64,000 nucleotides of DNA from Massilia sp. UMI-21. Lineage in GTDB: Bacteria > Pseudomonadota > Gammaproteobacteria > Burkholderiales > Burkholderiaceae_D. The notes below the pieces were generated by a model, which saw nothing but the letters and a program-made list of their open reading frames with translations, did not search any database and had not been told where the DNA came from. A program made the translations under genes and the position numbers. The stretch covers positions 1,054,001 through 1,118,000 of the forward strand of contig CP063848.1 in NCBI GenBank assembly GCA_015277795.1, given 5' to 3'. How positions within the stretch are numbered: the stretch's first letter is position 1; every line of letters begins with the position of its first letter. Shown here one piece after another: positions 1 through 14,641 of the stretch.

Positions 1-461
<461 letters not shown>

Positions 462-487
462 GAGTAGCACCAGGAGCTTGTCTCCAT

Positions 488-515
488 CATCAAGCGTCCA
501 CGCTTATCGGCTGTT
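488..515 (+). other. 3' arm of the 16S processing stalk (operon 1)
   Basis: This 28-nt stretch just behind the 16S end has the same sequence as the 3' arm at 10428-10455 in operon 2. There it can pair with a leader arm at 8683-8710, with G-U wobbles at the few differing positions. By analogy it is the 3' half of the RNase III stalk that frees pre-16S RNA. Its partner in operon 1 lies outside the window. Confidence 0.7.
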
Positions 516-540
516 AGTAAAGAGAACAACAGTGTATGTC

Positions 541-617
541 GGGGCTGTAGCTCAGCTGGTTAGAGCACCGTGTTGATAACGCGGGGGTCGTTGGTTCGAG
601 TCCAACCAGCCCTACCA
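541..617 (+). tRNA. ileT: tRNA-Ile(GAT), operon 1
   Basis: A 77-nt cloverleaf with encoded CCA. The anticodon loop is TTGATAA (anticodon GAT), the D arm is GCTC/GAGC and the T loop is TTCGAGT. The acceptor stem ggggctg/cagccct leaves a G1-U72 wobble as the first pair. It lies in the 16S-23S spacer ahead of tRNA-Ala, the usual order in proteobacterial rRNA operons. Confidence 0.97.
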
Positions 618-633
618 AGTTATCGCAAGTAAC

Positions 634-709
634 GGGGGATTAGCTCAGCTGGGAGAGCACCTGCTTTGCAAGCAGGGGGTCGTCGGTTCGATCCCGTCAT
701 CCTCCACCA
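634..709 (+). tRNA. alaT: tRNA-Ala(TGC), operon 1
   Basis: A 76-nt cloverleaf with encoded CCA. The anticodon loop is TTTGCAA (anticodon TGC). The acceptor stem gggggat/atcctcc has the G3-U70 wobble that is the main AlaRS identity element. It is the second tRNA of the spacer, 16 nt after tRNA-Ile. Confidence 0.97.
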
Positions 710-783
710 TTACCTGGTTCTGAAAGTGCAAACGTAAGCAAGAAGATGCTTAGGTTTGGTCTTTTCGAGATCACTGTTTTTTC

Positions 784-795
784 GTTCTTTAACAA
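784..795 (+). promoter_or_regulatory. boxA antitermination site before 23S (operon 1)
   Basis: The sequence gttctttaacaa matches the boxA core (TGCTCTTTAACAA) bound by NusB/NusE in rRNA antitermination. The same motif recurs at 8669-8680 in the 16S leader and at 10726-10737 before the second 23S. Confidence 0.75.
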
Positions 796-937
796 TCTGG
801 AAGAAGTAAAGTTTTTTTAAGCGTGCATGTAAAAGTGCACACTTAGGGTAGTAATCAAGTATCAACAAACATGCAATTAAGCTGTACTCTTGATTTTCTA
901 TGACGATCCCTGTTGTCAGCAGGGGCCAACGTTATAG

Positions 938-3813
<2,876 letters not shown>

Positions 3814-3950
3814 ATAACCTTGGTAGGATATAGAACAAGTCAGGAATACAGCTGCAGTTTGTTGATACTGCTACCCCAAGAACAAGAAAAACTACTTCTT
3901 CCAAGATTGGTGAAGTTTGACCATGTGGTCAAATTTCTAGACAAGTCAAA

Positions 3951-4065
3951 GCCTGATGACCATAGCGAGTCGGTCCCACCCCTTCCCATCCCGAACAGGA
4001 CCGTGAAACGACTTTGCGCCGATGATAGTGCTGCAACCAGTGTGAAAGTAGGTTATCGTCAGGCT
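3951..4065 (+). rRNA. rrf: 5S ribosomal RNA, operon 1
   Basis: About 115 nt with 5S landmarks: cggtcccaccccttcccatcc, then gaacaggaccgtgaaacg, then gcgccgatgatagtg. The ends gcctgatga and tcgtcaggct pair to form helix I. A rho-independent terminator follows 13 nt later. Confidence 0.95.
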
Positions 4066-4078
4066 AGTTATATGAAAA

Positions 4079-4109
4079 AGCCCACCAGGTGATCCTGGTG
4101 GGCTTTTTT
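4079..4109 (+). terminator. rRNA operon 1 terminator
   Basis: The stem agcccaccagg (4079-4089) and cctggtgggct (4094-4104) with a tgat loop is followed by six T. It directly follows 5S. The same terminator closes operon 2 at 14020-14049. Confidence 0.93.
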
Positions 4110-4266
4110 GCGTCGGTACGCAACACCCCAGCGCTTGGATCCGCACGGCGAATCCTTGCCCTGGTGGGGGTGTTTGCTTTGTGTGTAGCCTTCCGTCCAG
4201 GCCGACTGAGCGGACTTCGTGGCTTGGACGAACGGAGCCGCCGTGCCCGTCCGGCAGACGTCAAGT

Positions 4267-4283
4267 GCGGGGCGAAGCCCCGC
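4267..4283 (-). terminator. Hairpin behind ohrR, possible weak terminator
   Basis: gcggggc-gaa-gccccgc forms a perfect 7-bp stem with a 3-nt loop four bases beyond the minus-strand stop of the OhrR-type gene. No T tract follows, so it may be only an mRNA 3'-end structure. The remaining bases between 4110 and 4287 show no gene. Confidence 0.4.
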
Positions 4284-4287
4284 CTGC

Positions 4288-4749
4288 TCAGGCGCCGGCG
4301 CTATCGTTCAGGTTCTTGCGCAGATCGACCAGCTGGTCGCGCAGGCTGGTGATCTCTTCCACCGAGCACTTGGTAGCGCACAGGATTTCCGGCATCAGCG
4401 CCGCCGCATCGTTTCGCAAGGCCTGGCCCTGCTCGGTGAGGCTGACAATCACCTGCCGCTCATCGGCGCGCGCCCGCGCCCGCCGCACCAGGCCCTGCGC
4501 TTCCATGCGTTTCAACAGTGGCGTCAAGGTGGCGGAATCCAGAAACAAGCGTTCTCCGATATCCGACACCGTCAGCTCGTCCTGCTCCCACAGGACCATC
4601 ATCACCAGATATTGAGGATAAGTCAGCCCGAGCCTCGGCAGGAGACCGCGGTAGACACGCATCATCGCCAACGATGTCGAGTACAAGGCGAAGCACAACT
4701 GCTTGCCCAGCACAGGCGCAGCAGTGGGGGAAGGCATGGTGGTTTTCAT
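4288..4749 (-). CDS. ohrR: OhrR-type MarR-family peroxide-sensing regulator
   Basis: A protein of about 153 residues with the MarR winged-helix fold. The OhrR signature is clear: QLCFALYS near residues 17-24, [13 protein letters not shown], the recognition region [15 protein letters not shown], and a [10 protein letters not shown] wing. Known OhrR proteins repress the organic hydroperoxide reductase ohr until a conserved cysteine is oxidised. That residue is Cys19 here, and Cys124 or Cys128 could form the disulfide of the two-cysteine subtype. Start: a TTG at 4752 directly precedes ATG 4749; I prefer the ATG. No ohr gene is adjacent, so its target may be distant, itself, or the divergent DUF418 gene. 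Confidence 0.85.
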   Translation of the reverse strand: MKTTMPSPTAAPVLGKQLCFALYSTSLAMMRVYRGLLPRLGLTYPQYLVMMVLWEQDELTVSDIGERLFLDSATLTPLLKRMEAQGLVRRARARADERQVIVSLTEQGQALRNDAAALMPEILCATKCSVEEITSLRDQLVDLRKNLNDSAGA

Positions 4750-4755
4750 CAATCC

Positions 4756-4784
4756 AATATAGATCGCACACGAGCTAATTGCAA
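4756..4784 (-). promoter_or_regulatory. Promoter of the OhrR-type gene with overlapping inverted repeat
   Basis: Read on the minus strand: -35 TTGCAA (4784-4779), a 17-bp spacer, and -10 TATATT (4761-4756). The -35 box lies within a partial inverted repeat agct-aattgca-agct (4773-4787), a plausible autoregulatory operator. The predicted transcription start falls about at the ATG (4749), so the mRNA may have almost no leader. This is inferred from sequence only. Confidence 0.55.
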
Positions 4785-4955
4785 GCTAGTGACCCAACAA
4801 AGGCCTGTGCTGAGTGGCCGAGTCGCTTCATGCAACATGCATAATGGGCTTCCGGAAGACGCTTTGCCACCGCTTTTTGTCGTTTCGTCGCATTCGATGC
4901 ATCGCCCAGGGCACGGCGCACTACTATCGCAGGATCATAACCAGAAGGAATGGCC

Positions 4956-6599
4956 ATGGATCAAGCAACTGTGCCGGCGGCCTGGACGCCGGTTGCGAAC
5001 GACGAGCGTATCCAGTCACTGGATGTGGTGCGCGGCTTCGCCCTCATCGGCATCCTCATGATGAATGTCGAGTTTTTCAACCGGGCCACTGCCGCCCTCG
5101 GCTCGGGCCTGCAGAGGGGGCTGACCGGGGCAGACTTCTGGGTCAGCTACTTCGTCCAGTATTTTGTCACCGGAAAATTCTGGACTATTTTCTCCCTCCT
5201 GTTCGGCATGGGCTTCGCCGTCATGCTCACCAGGGCGGAGCGCGCCGGCCGCGGCTTCCTGGTTCCCTACATGCGACGCATCGCCGCGCTGGCCGTCTTC
5301 GGCGCCCTGCACCACATTTTCCTGTTCTCCGGCGATATCCTGTTCAGCTACGCGGTCGCGGCGACTGCGCTGCTGATCGTGCTGTATGGGCGGACCAAGT
5401 GGATACTGCTTGCGATCGCCTTGTGTGCCGGCGCAGGCTTTATCCCGGGAATGAACTGGATGTTCGGCCTGGCCGGCGGCCTTGCGTTCTCAGGTTTCGT
5501 TGCCTGGTGGCTGCGCGGCGAGCAGCGCATGAAGCGCCTCGGCAAGCTGCCGGTGATCGCGTTCATCATGATCCTGCTCGGCGTGAGTGGCCTCATCGGT
5601 GGCGCCGCGACCTGGTTCTTGCCTGGCACGCCGCCAGAGGCGCGCTTCGGCCTGCCGATGCTTGGCGCCGCACTCGTCACGCTCGGCTGCCTTTCCGCAC
5701 GCTACCACGCCGACCGGCCCGCGCGTCCATGGCGGATCGGTGTCGGCATCTACTGCTTCATTTTCCTCATGATGACGGGTGCTGGCGCATCGATGTATTT
5801 CTTCCCCGAGAAGCCGCCCGTGGCCGCCACCAAGGAACAAGCCGAAAAGCGAAAGGAGCAGAATGCCGCGCGGGCCAAGAACCTCAAGGAGCGCGAAGAG
5901 CGCATCAAGACCGAAACCGCGACGCTCACGAAAGGAAGCTATGCCGACGTGATGAGCATGCGGGCCAGGGAGCTCCTCGAGAAGGCGCCCGGAGAGGTGG
6001 GCTTCGCGACGATCCTGACCGGTATGTTCCTGATCGGGACCTGGTTCGTCCGCTCGGGCGTCATGGAGAAGGCGCAGGCCCACCTGCCGCTGTTTCGCAA
6101 GCTGGCAATGTTCGGCCTGCCGATCGGCATCGGCATGGGCTTGCTCGGATCGGCCATCAGCATGCGAGCGGTGCCGGGTTCACGCGGCGCCGACGGCTTC
6201 CAGCTGGCCACGGGCCTGCAAATGCTGGGCAACCTGCCTGCCTCGCTCGGCTATGTCAGCCTGGTGATCCTGATGTTGTACAGCGCGTCACCACTGAACA
6301 AGGTGAGCCTGCTGGCACCGTTCGGCCGCATGGCCCTGACCAACTACCTGACCCAATCGCTGGTCGCATCCACCTTCTTCCTCGGCTACGGCCTGGGCAA
6401 CTGGGGCATCTCGCGGGTCGACCAGATGCTGTTCGTGCTCGTGCTCGTGGCGGCGCAGATCGTGTTCAGCCATGCGTGGCTGTCGCGCTTCCGTTACGGC
6501 CCGGTGGAATGGCTGTGGCGTGCGGTCACCTATTGGCAGATTCCGCCGATGCGCATCGGGACCCCGGCCGTGCTGCCTGCGGTGGCGACGCCGGCGTGA
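4956..6599 (+). CDS. DUF418 family membrane protein (YeiB-like)
   Basis: About 547 residues, transport-like and of unknown function. The N terminus SLDVVRGFALIGILMMN is the usual DUF418 opening. Several hydrophobic segments follow. The C-terminal DUF418 domain includes FGRMALTNYLTQS and ends with the typical GPVEWLWR and PPMRIG. A strongly charged, probably coiled stretch rich in Lys and Glu lies at about residues 290-328 between the two membrane halves. Start: AGAAGGA (4943-4949) touches the ATG at 4950 but is well spaced from the ATG at 4956, so I chose 4956. It is divergent from the OhrR-type gene. Its stop is followed directly by the acylase pseudogene in the same frame. Confidence 0.8.
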   Translation: MDQATVPAAWTPVANDERIQSLDVVRGFALIGILMMNVEFFNRATAALGSGLQRGLTGADFWVSYFVQYFVTGKFWTIFSLLFGMGFAVMLTRAERAGRGFLVPYMRRIAALAVFGALHHIFLFSGDILFSYAVAATALLIVLYGRTKWILLAIALCAGAGFIPGMNWMFGLAGGLAFSGFVAWWLRGEQRMKRLGKLPVIAFIMILLGVSGLIGGAATWFLPGTPPEARFGLPMLGAALVTLGCLSARYHADRPARPWRIGVGIYCFIFLMMTGAGASMYFFPEKPPVAATKEQAEKRKEQNAARAKNLKEREERIKTETATLTKGSYADVMSMRARELLEKAPGEVGFATILTGMFLIGTWFVRSGVMEKAQAHLPLFRKLAMFGLPIGIGMGLLGSAISMRAVPGSRGADGFQLATGLQMLGNLPASLGYVSLVILMLYSASPLNKVSLLAPFGRMALTNYLTQSLVASTFFLGYGLGNWGISRVDQMLFVLVLVAAQIVFSHAWLSRFRYGPVEWLWRAVTYWQIPPMRIGTPAVLPAVATPA

Positions 6600-8439
6600 T
6601 GCGGCCGGTTCGGTTCGGCGCCGCTCAAGGTGGACGGACTGGAGCAGCCGGCCCGGATCCTGGTGGACCGCTGGGGCGTGCCCCATATCTACACGGCGAG
6701 CCAGGACGATGCGTTTTTCGTCCAGGGCTTCAATGCCGCGCGCGTCCGCCTGTTCCAGATCGACTTGTGGCGCCGCCGTGGGCTGGGGGAGCTGGCCTCG
6801 GTCTTCGGTCCTTCCTACGTGGAGCAGGACCGTGCGGCACGCCTGTTCCTGTACCGCGGCAGCATGGAGCCGGAATGGGCGGCCTACGGCAAGGATGCGC
6901 AGCGGACCAGTGCCCGCTTCGTCGCCGGCATCAACGCCTATATCGACCATATCGCGCGCAGGCCCGAACTGCTGCCCTTCGAGTTCCGCTGGCTCGGCTA
7001 CCTCGGCAGGGTTGCGTTCGGGCTGATCATTTTCAGCGTCGACCAGGAAGACCTCTATGTCTAAGAAATCAACTCGAAGAATCCGCGGCAGTACCGCTAC
7101 CGGAGCGGCTGGGAGAACTTCCGCGTGGAGCGCGAGAAGCTCGCGGTGCGCGGCGGCGCGACGCGGACGGTCGAACTGCGCTTCACCCGCCACGGACCGG
7201 TGATCTACCACGACCCCCGCAAGCGACGCGCGCTCGCGGTCCGTACCGCATGGACGGCGCCAGGCATGGCGCCGTACTTCGGCAGTATCGACTACATGAA
7301 GGCCCGGGATTTTACCCAGTTCCGCCGCGCCATGGAGCGCTGGGGCGCGCCGACCGAGAACCAGGTGTACGCCGACACGGCCGGGAATATCGGCTGGGTC
7401 GCCGGCGGCCTGGCGCCGGTGCGTTCCAACTGGGATGGCCTGATGCCGGTGCCGGGCGACGGCCGCTATGAATGGAAGGGCTTCCTCGACGGCGCGAAAC
7501 TTCCGTATGTACTTGATCCGAAGCGGGGCTGGTTCGCGTCGGCGAACGAGATGAACCTGCCGGCGGGCTTTCCATACCGGGAGCACAAGCTCGGTTTCGA
7601 ATGGCCCGACGATGCTCGCGCGCGGCGGATCGGAGGTCTTGTCGAAGACGCCCAGGGCGAGTATGGAAGACATGGAGCGCCTCCAGAACGACGTCGTATC
7701 GCTGAACGCGCGCCGGCTGCTGGCCCTGCTCAAGCCGCTGTCGTCGCACGACCGAAAGACCCTGGCGGCGCTGCGCCTGCTGTCGGCGTGGAACGGCGAG
7801 GAAAACGCCACGTCGGCTGCCGCGGCCTTGTACGAGGTATGGTGGTCGCGGCATCTTGGCCAGGCCTTCAAGGAGGCGGCGCTCATGCCAGCGGCGGCGC
7901 AAAGCTTCGAGGCGCCGCATGCGAGCGTCCTGCTCGAATCGCTCGAACACCCGGCGCGGCGCTTCGGCGCCGATGCGGTTCGCAAGCGTAACGCGGTCCT
8001 GCTTTCCAGCCTGGCGCACGCGTGGGCGGAGATGGAAGGATTGCAGGGCCCGGATCCGGCCCGCTGGCAGTAGGGCAAGCTCCACTTCAGCTACTTCATC
8101 CACCCGATGACGCCGATCCTCGACGCGGCGGCCCGGGGGCAGGTGAATGTCGGACCCTTGCCCCGCGGTGGCGGCGCCTATACGGTCAATGCGTCGAGCT
8201 ACTACCCTGACAGCTTCTGGCAGGCCCACGGGTCATCGTTCCGCATGGTGCTCGACGTCGGCAACTGGGACAACTCCCGCGCAATCAATACGCCGGGCCA
8301 GTCTGGCGATCCGGCAAGTCCGCATTACCGCGACCTCGCACAGACTTGGGCCGAGGGTAGATACTTCCCACTCCTGTATTCGCACGACGCGGTGCAGAAA
8401 GCCGCGCGACAGCTCATCGAACTGGTGCCGGCCGACTGA
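6600..8439 (+). pseudogene. Penicillin acylase family protein, degraded
   Basis: Fragments in two frames together resemble a penicillin/aculeacin acylase-type Ntn hydrolase (family S45). These include RILVDRWGVPHIYTAS, GRVAFGLIIFSVDQEDLYV, RYRSGWENFRVE, a hGPVIYHD segment, MEDMERLQNDVVSLNARRL and FSYFIHPM. Lesions: no signal peptide or start codon; an internal in-frame deletion near 7005 that removes the usual SNNW-type catalytic serine region; an in-frame TAA at 7062-7064 where the family has Tyr; a frameshift near 7635-7645; and TAG at 8071-8073 where the family has Trp. It cannot encode an active enzyme. The family includes acyl-homoserine-lactone acylases, but which one this was cannot be told. 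Confidence 0.85.
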
Positions 8440-8449
8440 AGACAAGGGC

Positions 8450-8478
8450 TTGCCAGCTGACCTGCGCTTTGCTATAGT
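8450..8478 (+). promoter_or_regulatory. rRNA operon 2 promoter P1
   Basis: -35 TTGCCA (8450-8455), a 17-bp spacer and -10 TATAGT (8473-8478). The bases after the -10 (tcgcatccgc) are GC-rich, as in stringently controlled rRNA promoters. It begins 10 bp behind the pseudogene stop. Confidence 0.7.
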
Positions 8479-8575
8479 TCGCATCCGCTTTGTTTTGAGC
8501 AGAAAAACGTTAACGTAATCAAATGCTTACGGTAGCAAGCTCAAGAGAAAATCAAAAAACGAAGCGAACGAGGGG

Positions 8576-8604
8576 TTGACGAGTTAAGCGAAACACTGCA
8601 TAAT
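8576..8604 (+). promoter_or_regulatory. rRNA operon 2 promoter P2
   Basis: -35 TTGACG (8576-8581), a 17-bp spacer and -10 CATAAT (8599-8604). It is a near-consensus sigma-70 promoter about 260 bp ahead of mature 16S. The layout with P1 resembles other proteobacterial rRNA operons. Confidence 0.75.
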
Positions 8605-8668
8605 CTCACTTCTCTGCTGCTGACGAACACAACGCTTCGTACGGTGCAGCAAGGTAGTACAGAACAAG

Positions 8669-8680
8669 GTTCTTTAACAA
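8669..8680 (+). promoter_or_regulatory. boxA in the 16S leader (operon 2)
   Basis: gttctttaacaa matches the boxA core and lies directly before the 5' arm of the 16S processing stalk. Confidence 0.75.
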
Positions 8681-8682
8681 TT

Positions 8683-8710
8683 AACAGTCGATAAGTGTGG
8701 GCGTTTGATG
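8683..8710 (+). other. 5' arm of the 16S RNase III stalk (operon 2)
   Basis: This 28-nt arm pairs with 10428-10455 behind 16S across its full length. The few imperfect positions are G-U wobbles. Such long stalks around pre-16S are the known RNase III substrate. Confidence 0.75.
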
Positions 8711-8865
8711 AAGGTGCCGGCTGGGTTCGCTCAGCCGCATACTTAAATTATCAAATGTTCACAAAAGTATTAAGCGTTGTCTCAGCAATGAGATGACGGT
8801 CAGTATCTTGAGTGAGCGACTCCGCAGCAATGCGGATGACTCGAAAGAGTCAACAAACAGAGATT

Positions 8866-10403
<1,538 letters not shown>

Positions 10404-10427
10404 GAGTAGCACCGGAGCTTGCCTCCA

Positions 10428-10455
10428 CATCAAGCGTCCACGCTTATCGGCTGTT
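10428..10455 (+). other. 3' arm of the 16S RNase III stalk (operon 2)
   Basis: Complementary to 8683-8710 over 28 nt, with G-U wobbles at the differing positions. Together the two arms enclose pre-16S RNA. Confidence 0.75.
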
Positions 10456-10480
10456 AGTAAAGAGAACAACAGTGTATGTC

Positions 10481-10557
10481 GGGGCTGTAGCTCAGCTGGT
10501 TAGAGCACCGTGTTGATAACGCGGGGGTCGTTGGTTCGAGTCCAACCAGCCCTACCA
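10481..10557 (+). tRNA. ileT: tRNA-Ile(GAT), operon 2
   Basis: Identical to the copy at 541-617: 77 nt, anticodon GAT in TTGATAA, encoded CCA, and the same G1-U72 first acceptor pair. Confidence 0.97.
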
Positions 10558-10575
10558 AGTTATCGCAAGTAACCG

Positions 10576-10651
10576 GGGGGATTAGCTCAGCTGGGAGAGC
10601 ACCTGCTTTGCAAGCAGGGGGTCGTCGGTTCGATCCCGTCATCCTCCACCA
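10576..10651 (+). tRNA. alaT: tRNA-Ala(TGC), operon 2
   Basis: Identical to the copy at 634-709: 76 nt, anticodon TGC, G3-U70, encoded CCA. The spacer before it is 2 nt longer than in operon 1. Confidence 0.97.
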
Positions 10652-10725
10652 TTACCTGGTTCTGAAAGTGCAAACGTAAGCAAGAAGATGCTTAGGTTTG
10701 GTCTTTTCGAGATCACTGTTTTTTC

Positions 10726-10737
10726 GTTCTTTAACAA
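10726..10737 (+). promoter_or_regulatory. boxA before 23S (operon 2)
   Basis: gttctttaacaa, the same boxA core as at 784-795, placed between tRNA-Ala and 23S. Confidence 0.75.
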
Positions 10738-10879
10738 TCTGGAAGAAGTAAAGTTTTTTTAAGCGTGCATGTAAAAGTGCACACTTAGGGTAGTAATCAA
10801 GTATCAACAAACATGCAATTAAGCTGTACTCTTGATTTTCTATGACGATCCCTGTTGTCAGCAGGGGCCAACGTTATAG

Positions 10880-13755
<2,876 letters not shown>

Positions 13756-13890
13756 ATAACCTTGGTAGGATATAGAACAAGTCAAGAAATACAGCTGCAG
13801 TTTGTTGATACTGCTACCCAAGAATAAAAAGAAACTTACTTCTTCCCGGATTGTGAGTTTTACCGATTGGTAAAACTCAGACAAGTCAAA

Positions 13891-14005
13891 GCCTGATGAC
13901 CATAGCAAGTCGGTCCCACCCCTTCCCATCCCGAACAGGACCGTGAAACGACTTTGCGCCGATGATAGTGCTGCAACCAGTGTGAAAGTAGGTTATCGTC
14001 AGGCT
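13891..14005 (+). rRNA. rrf: 5S ribosomal RNA, operon 2
   Basis: 115 nt, nearly identical to the first 5S; one visible change is catagcaag for catagcgag near 13905. The ends pair as gcctgatga/tcgtcaggct. Confidence 0.95.
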
Positions 14006-14019
14006 AGTTATATGAAAGA

Positions 14020-14049
14020 GCCCACCAGGTGATCCTGGTGGGCTTTTTT
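14020..14049 (+). terminator. rRNA operon 2 terminator
   Basis: gcccaccagg (14020-14029), loop tgat, cctggtgggc (14034-14043), then six T. It repeats the operon 1 terminator. Confidence 0.93.
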
Positions 14050-14178
14050 GCGTCTTCAAGCAATACGCCAGCGCCCGGATGCGCACTGTGCATCTTTGCT
14101 CCAAAGCGTCGTTATGCATGTGCATCGCGCCGGTTTGCCTGGCACGCAAGGCTGCCGCCGCGCCAGCGGGAGGAGCGC

Positions 14179-14204
14179 AAAAAAAGCGGGGCTGACGCCC
14201 CGCT
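14179..14204 (-). terminator. Terminator of the DUF1840 gene
   Basis: On the minus strand the stem agcggggc/gccccgct with a 4-nt loop is followed by seven T (plus-strand A run 14179-14185). It lies about 20 bp beyond the DUF1840 stop. It faces the rRNA terminator, so the two transcription units converge here. Confidence 0.85.
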
Positions 14205-14223
14205 GGTAATTCGCATGAATCGC

Positions 14224-14565
14224 TTACACGCCCCAGAGCACGTCGGTATGCTGGTCGCGAGCCGAACGCAGCATTTCCAGCAAAGGATATGCTCGCGTCG
14301 GGAAGGTAACAAGCTCGATCGGCTCGTGATCGTTATCTTCGCTCTCGCCGTGGTGCGCATGCACGTCACGCTCGACCTGTTCGGAAACCTGGTGCTTCTT
14401 GCTTTCGTCGATCTCGCCCTCGAGCAAGGCCACCGCACGTGGCGCTTCTTCCGCGGTTATGACGCCGCGTTCGGTATCCTTGTGCAACAGATCCAGGATG
14501 CGCTTGGCGTGCTCCTGGTACATCAACACTTCAGGATAGGATTTACATTTGAATGTAATCAACAT
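14224..14565 (-). CDS. DUF1840 domain-containing protein
   Basis: A small soluble protein of about 113 residues. The opening MLITFKCKSYPEVLMY and the pattern of an early ILDLLHKD followed by ITAEEAPRAVALLEGEI fit the DUF1840 family of betaproteobacteria. The family has no known function. An ATG four codons upstream (14577) is also in frame. I chose 14565 because family members usually begin MLITF; neither start has a convincing ribosome binding site. The gene is followed by its own terminator and looks monocistronic. The central part is rich in His, Glu and Asp. Confidence 0.7.
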   Translation of the reverse strand: MLITFKCKSYPEVLMYQEHAKRILDLLHKDTERGVITAEEAPRAVALLEGEIDESKKHQVSEQVERDVHAHHGESEDNDHEPIELVTFPTRAYPLLEMLRSARDQHTDVLWGV

Positions 14566-14641
14566 AGCTGTGCCCATTGATTGATTTGTTAGTGATTAAA
14601 CGATAACACGACTTGCAATTGCTTTCATGTCGCGCACGCAC

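Larger units (their letters stand above)
8440..8865 (+). other. rRNA operon 2 leader region
   Basis: This 426-bp gene-free stretch holds two promoters, a boxA, the 5' arm of the 16S stalk and several short hairpins. The hairpins include tctcagcaatgaga near 8780, ccgcagcaatgcgg near 8822 and gactcgaaagagtc near 8838. All are consistent with a transcribed pre-16S leader. No coding sequence is supported. Confidence 0.8.

Noticed and set aside
4814-7471. 885-codon plus-strand ORF overlapping DUF418 and the acylase remnant
   Set aside because: It is out of frame with DUF418, rich in Arg/Ala/Gly/Pro and has no domain pattern; a GC-rich shadow frame.
10454-10642. Minus-strand ORF across the spacer tRNAs that resembles a protein often seen in old annotations
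   Set aside because: It is the antisense reading of tRNA-Ile and tRNA-Ala; the RNA genes fully explain the sequence.
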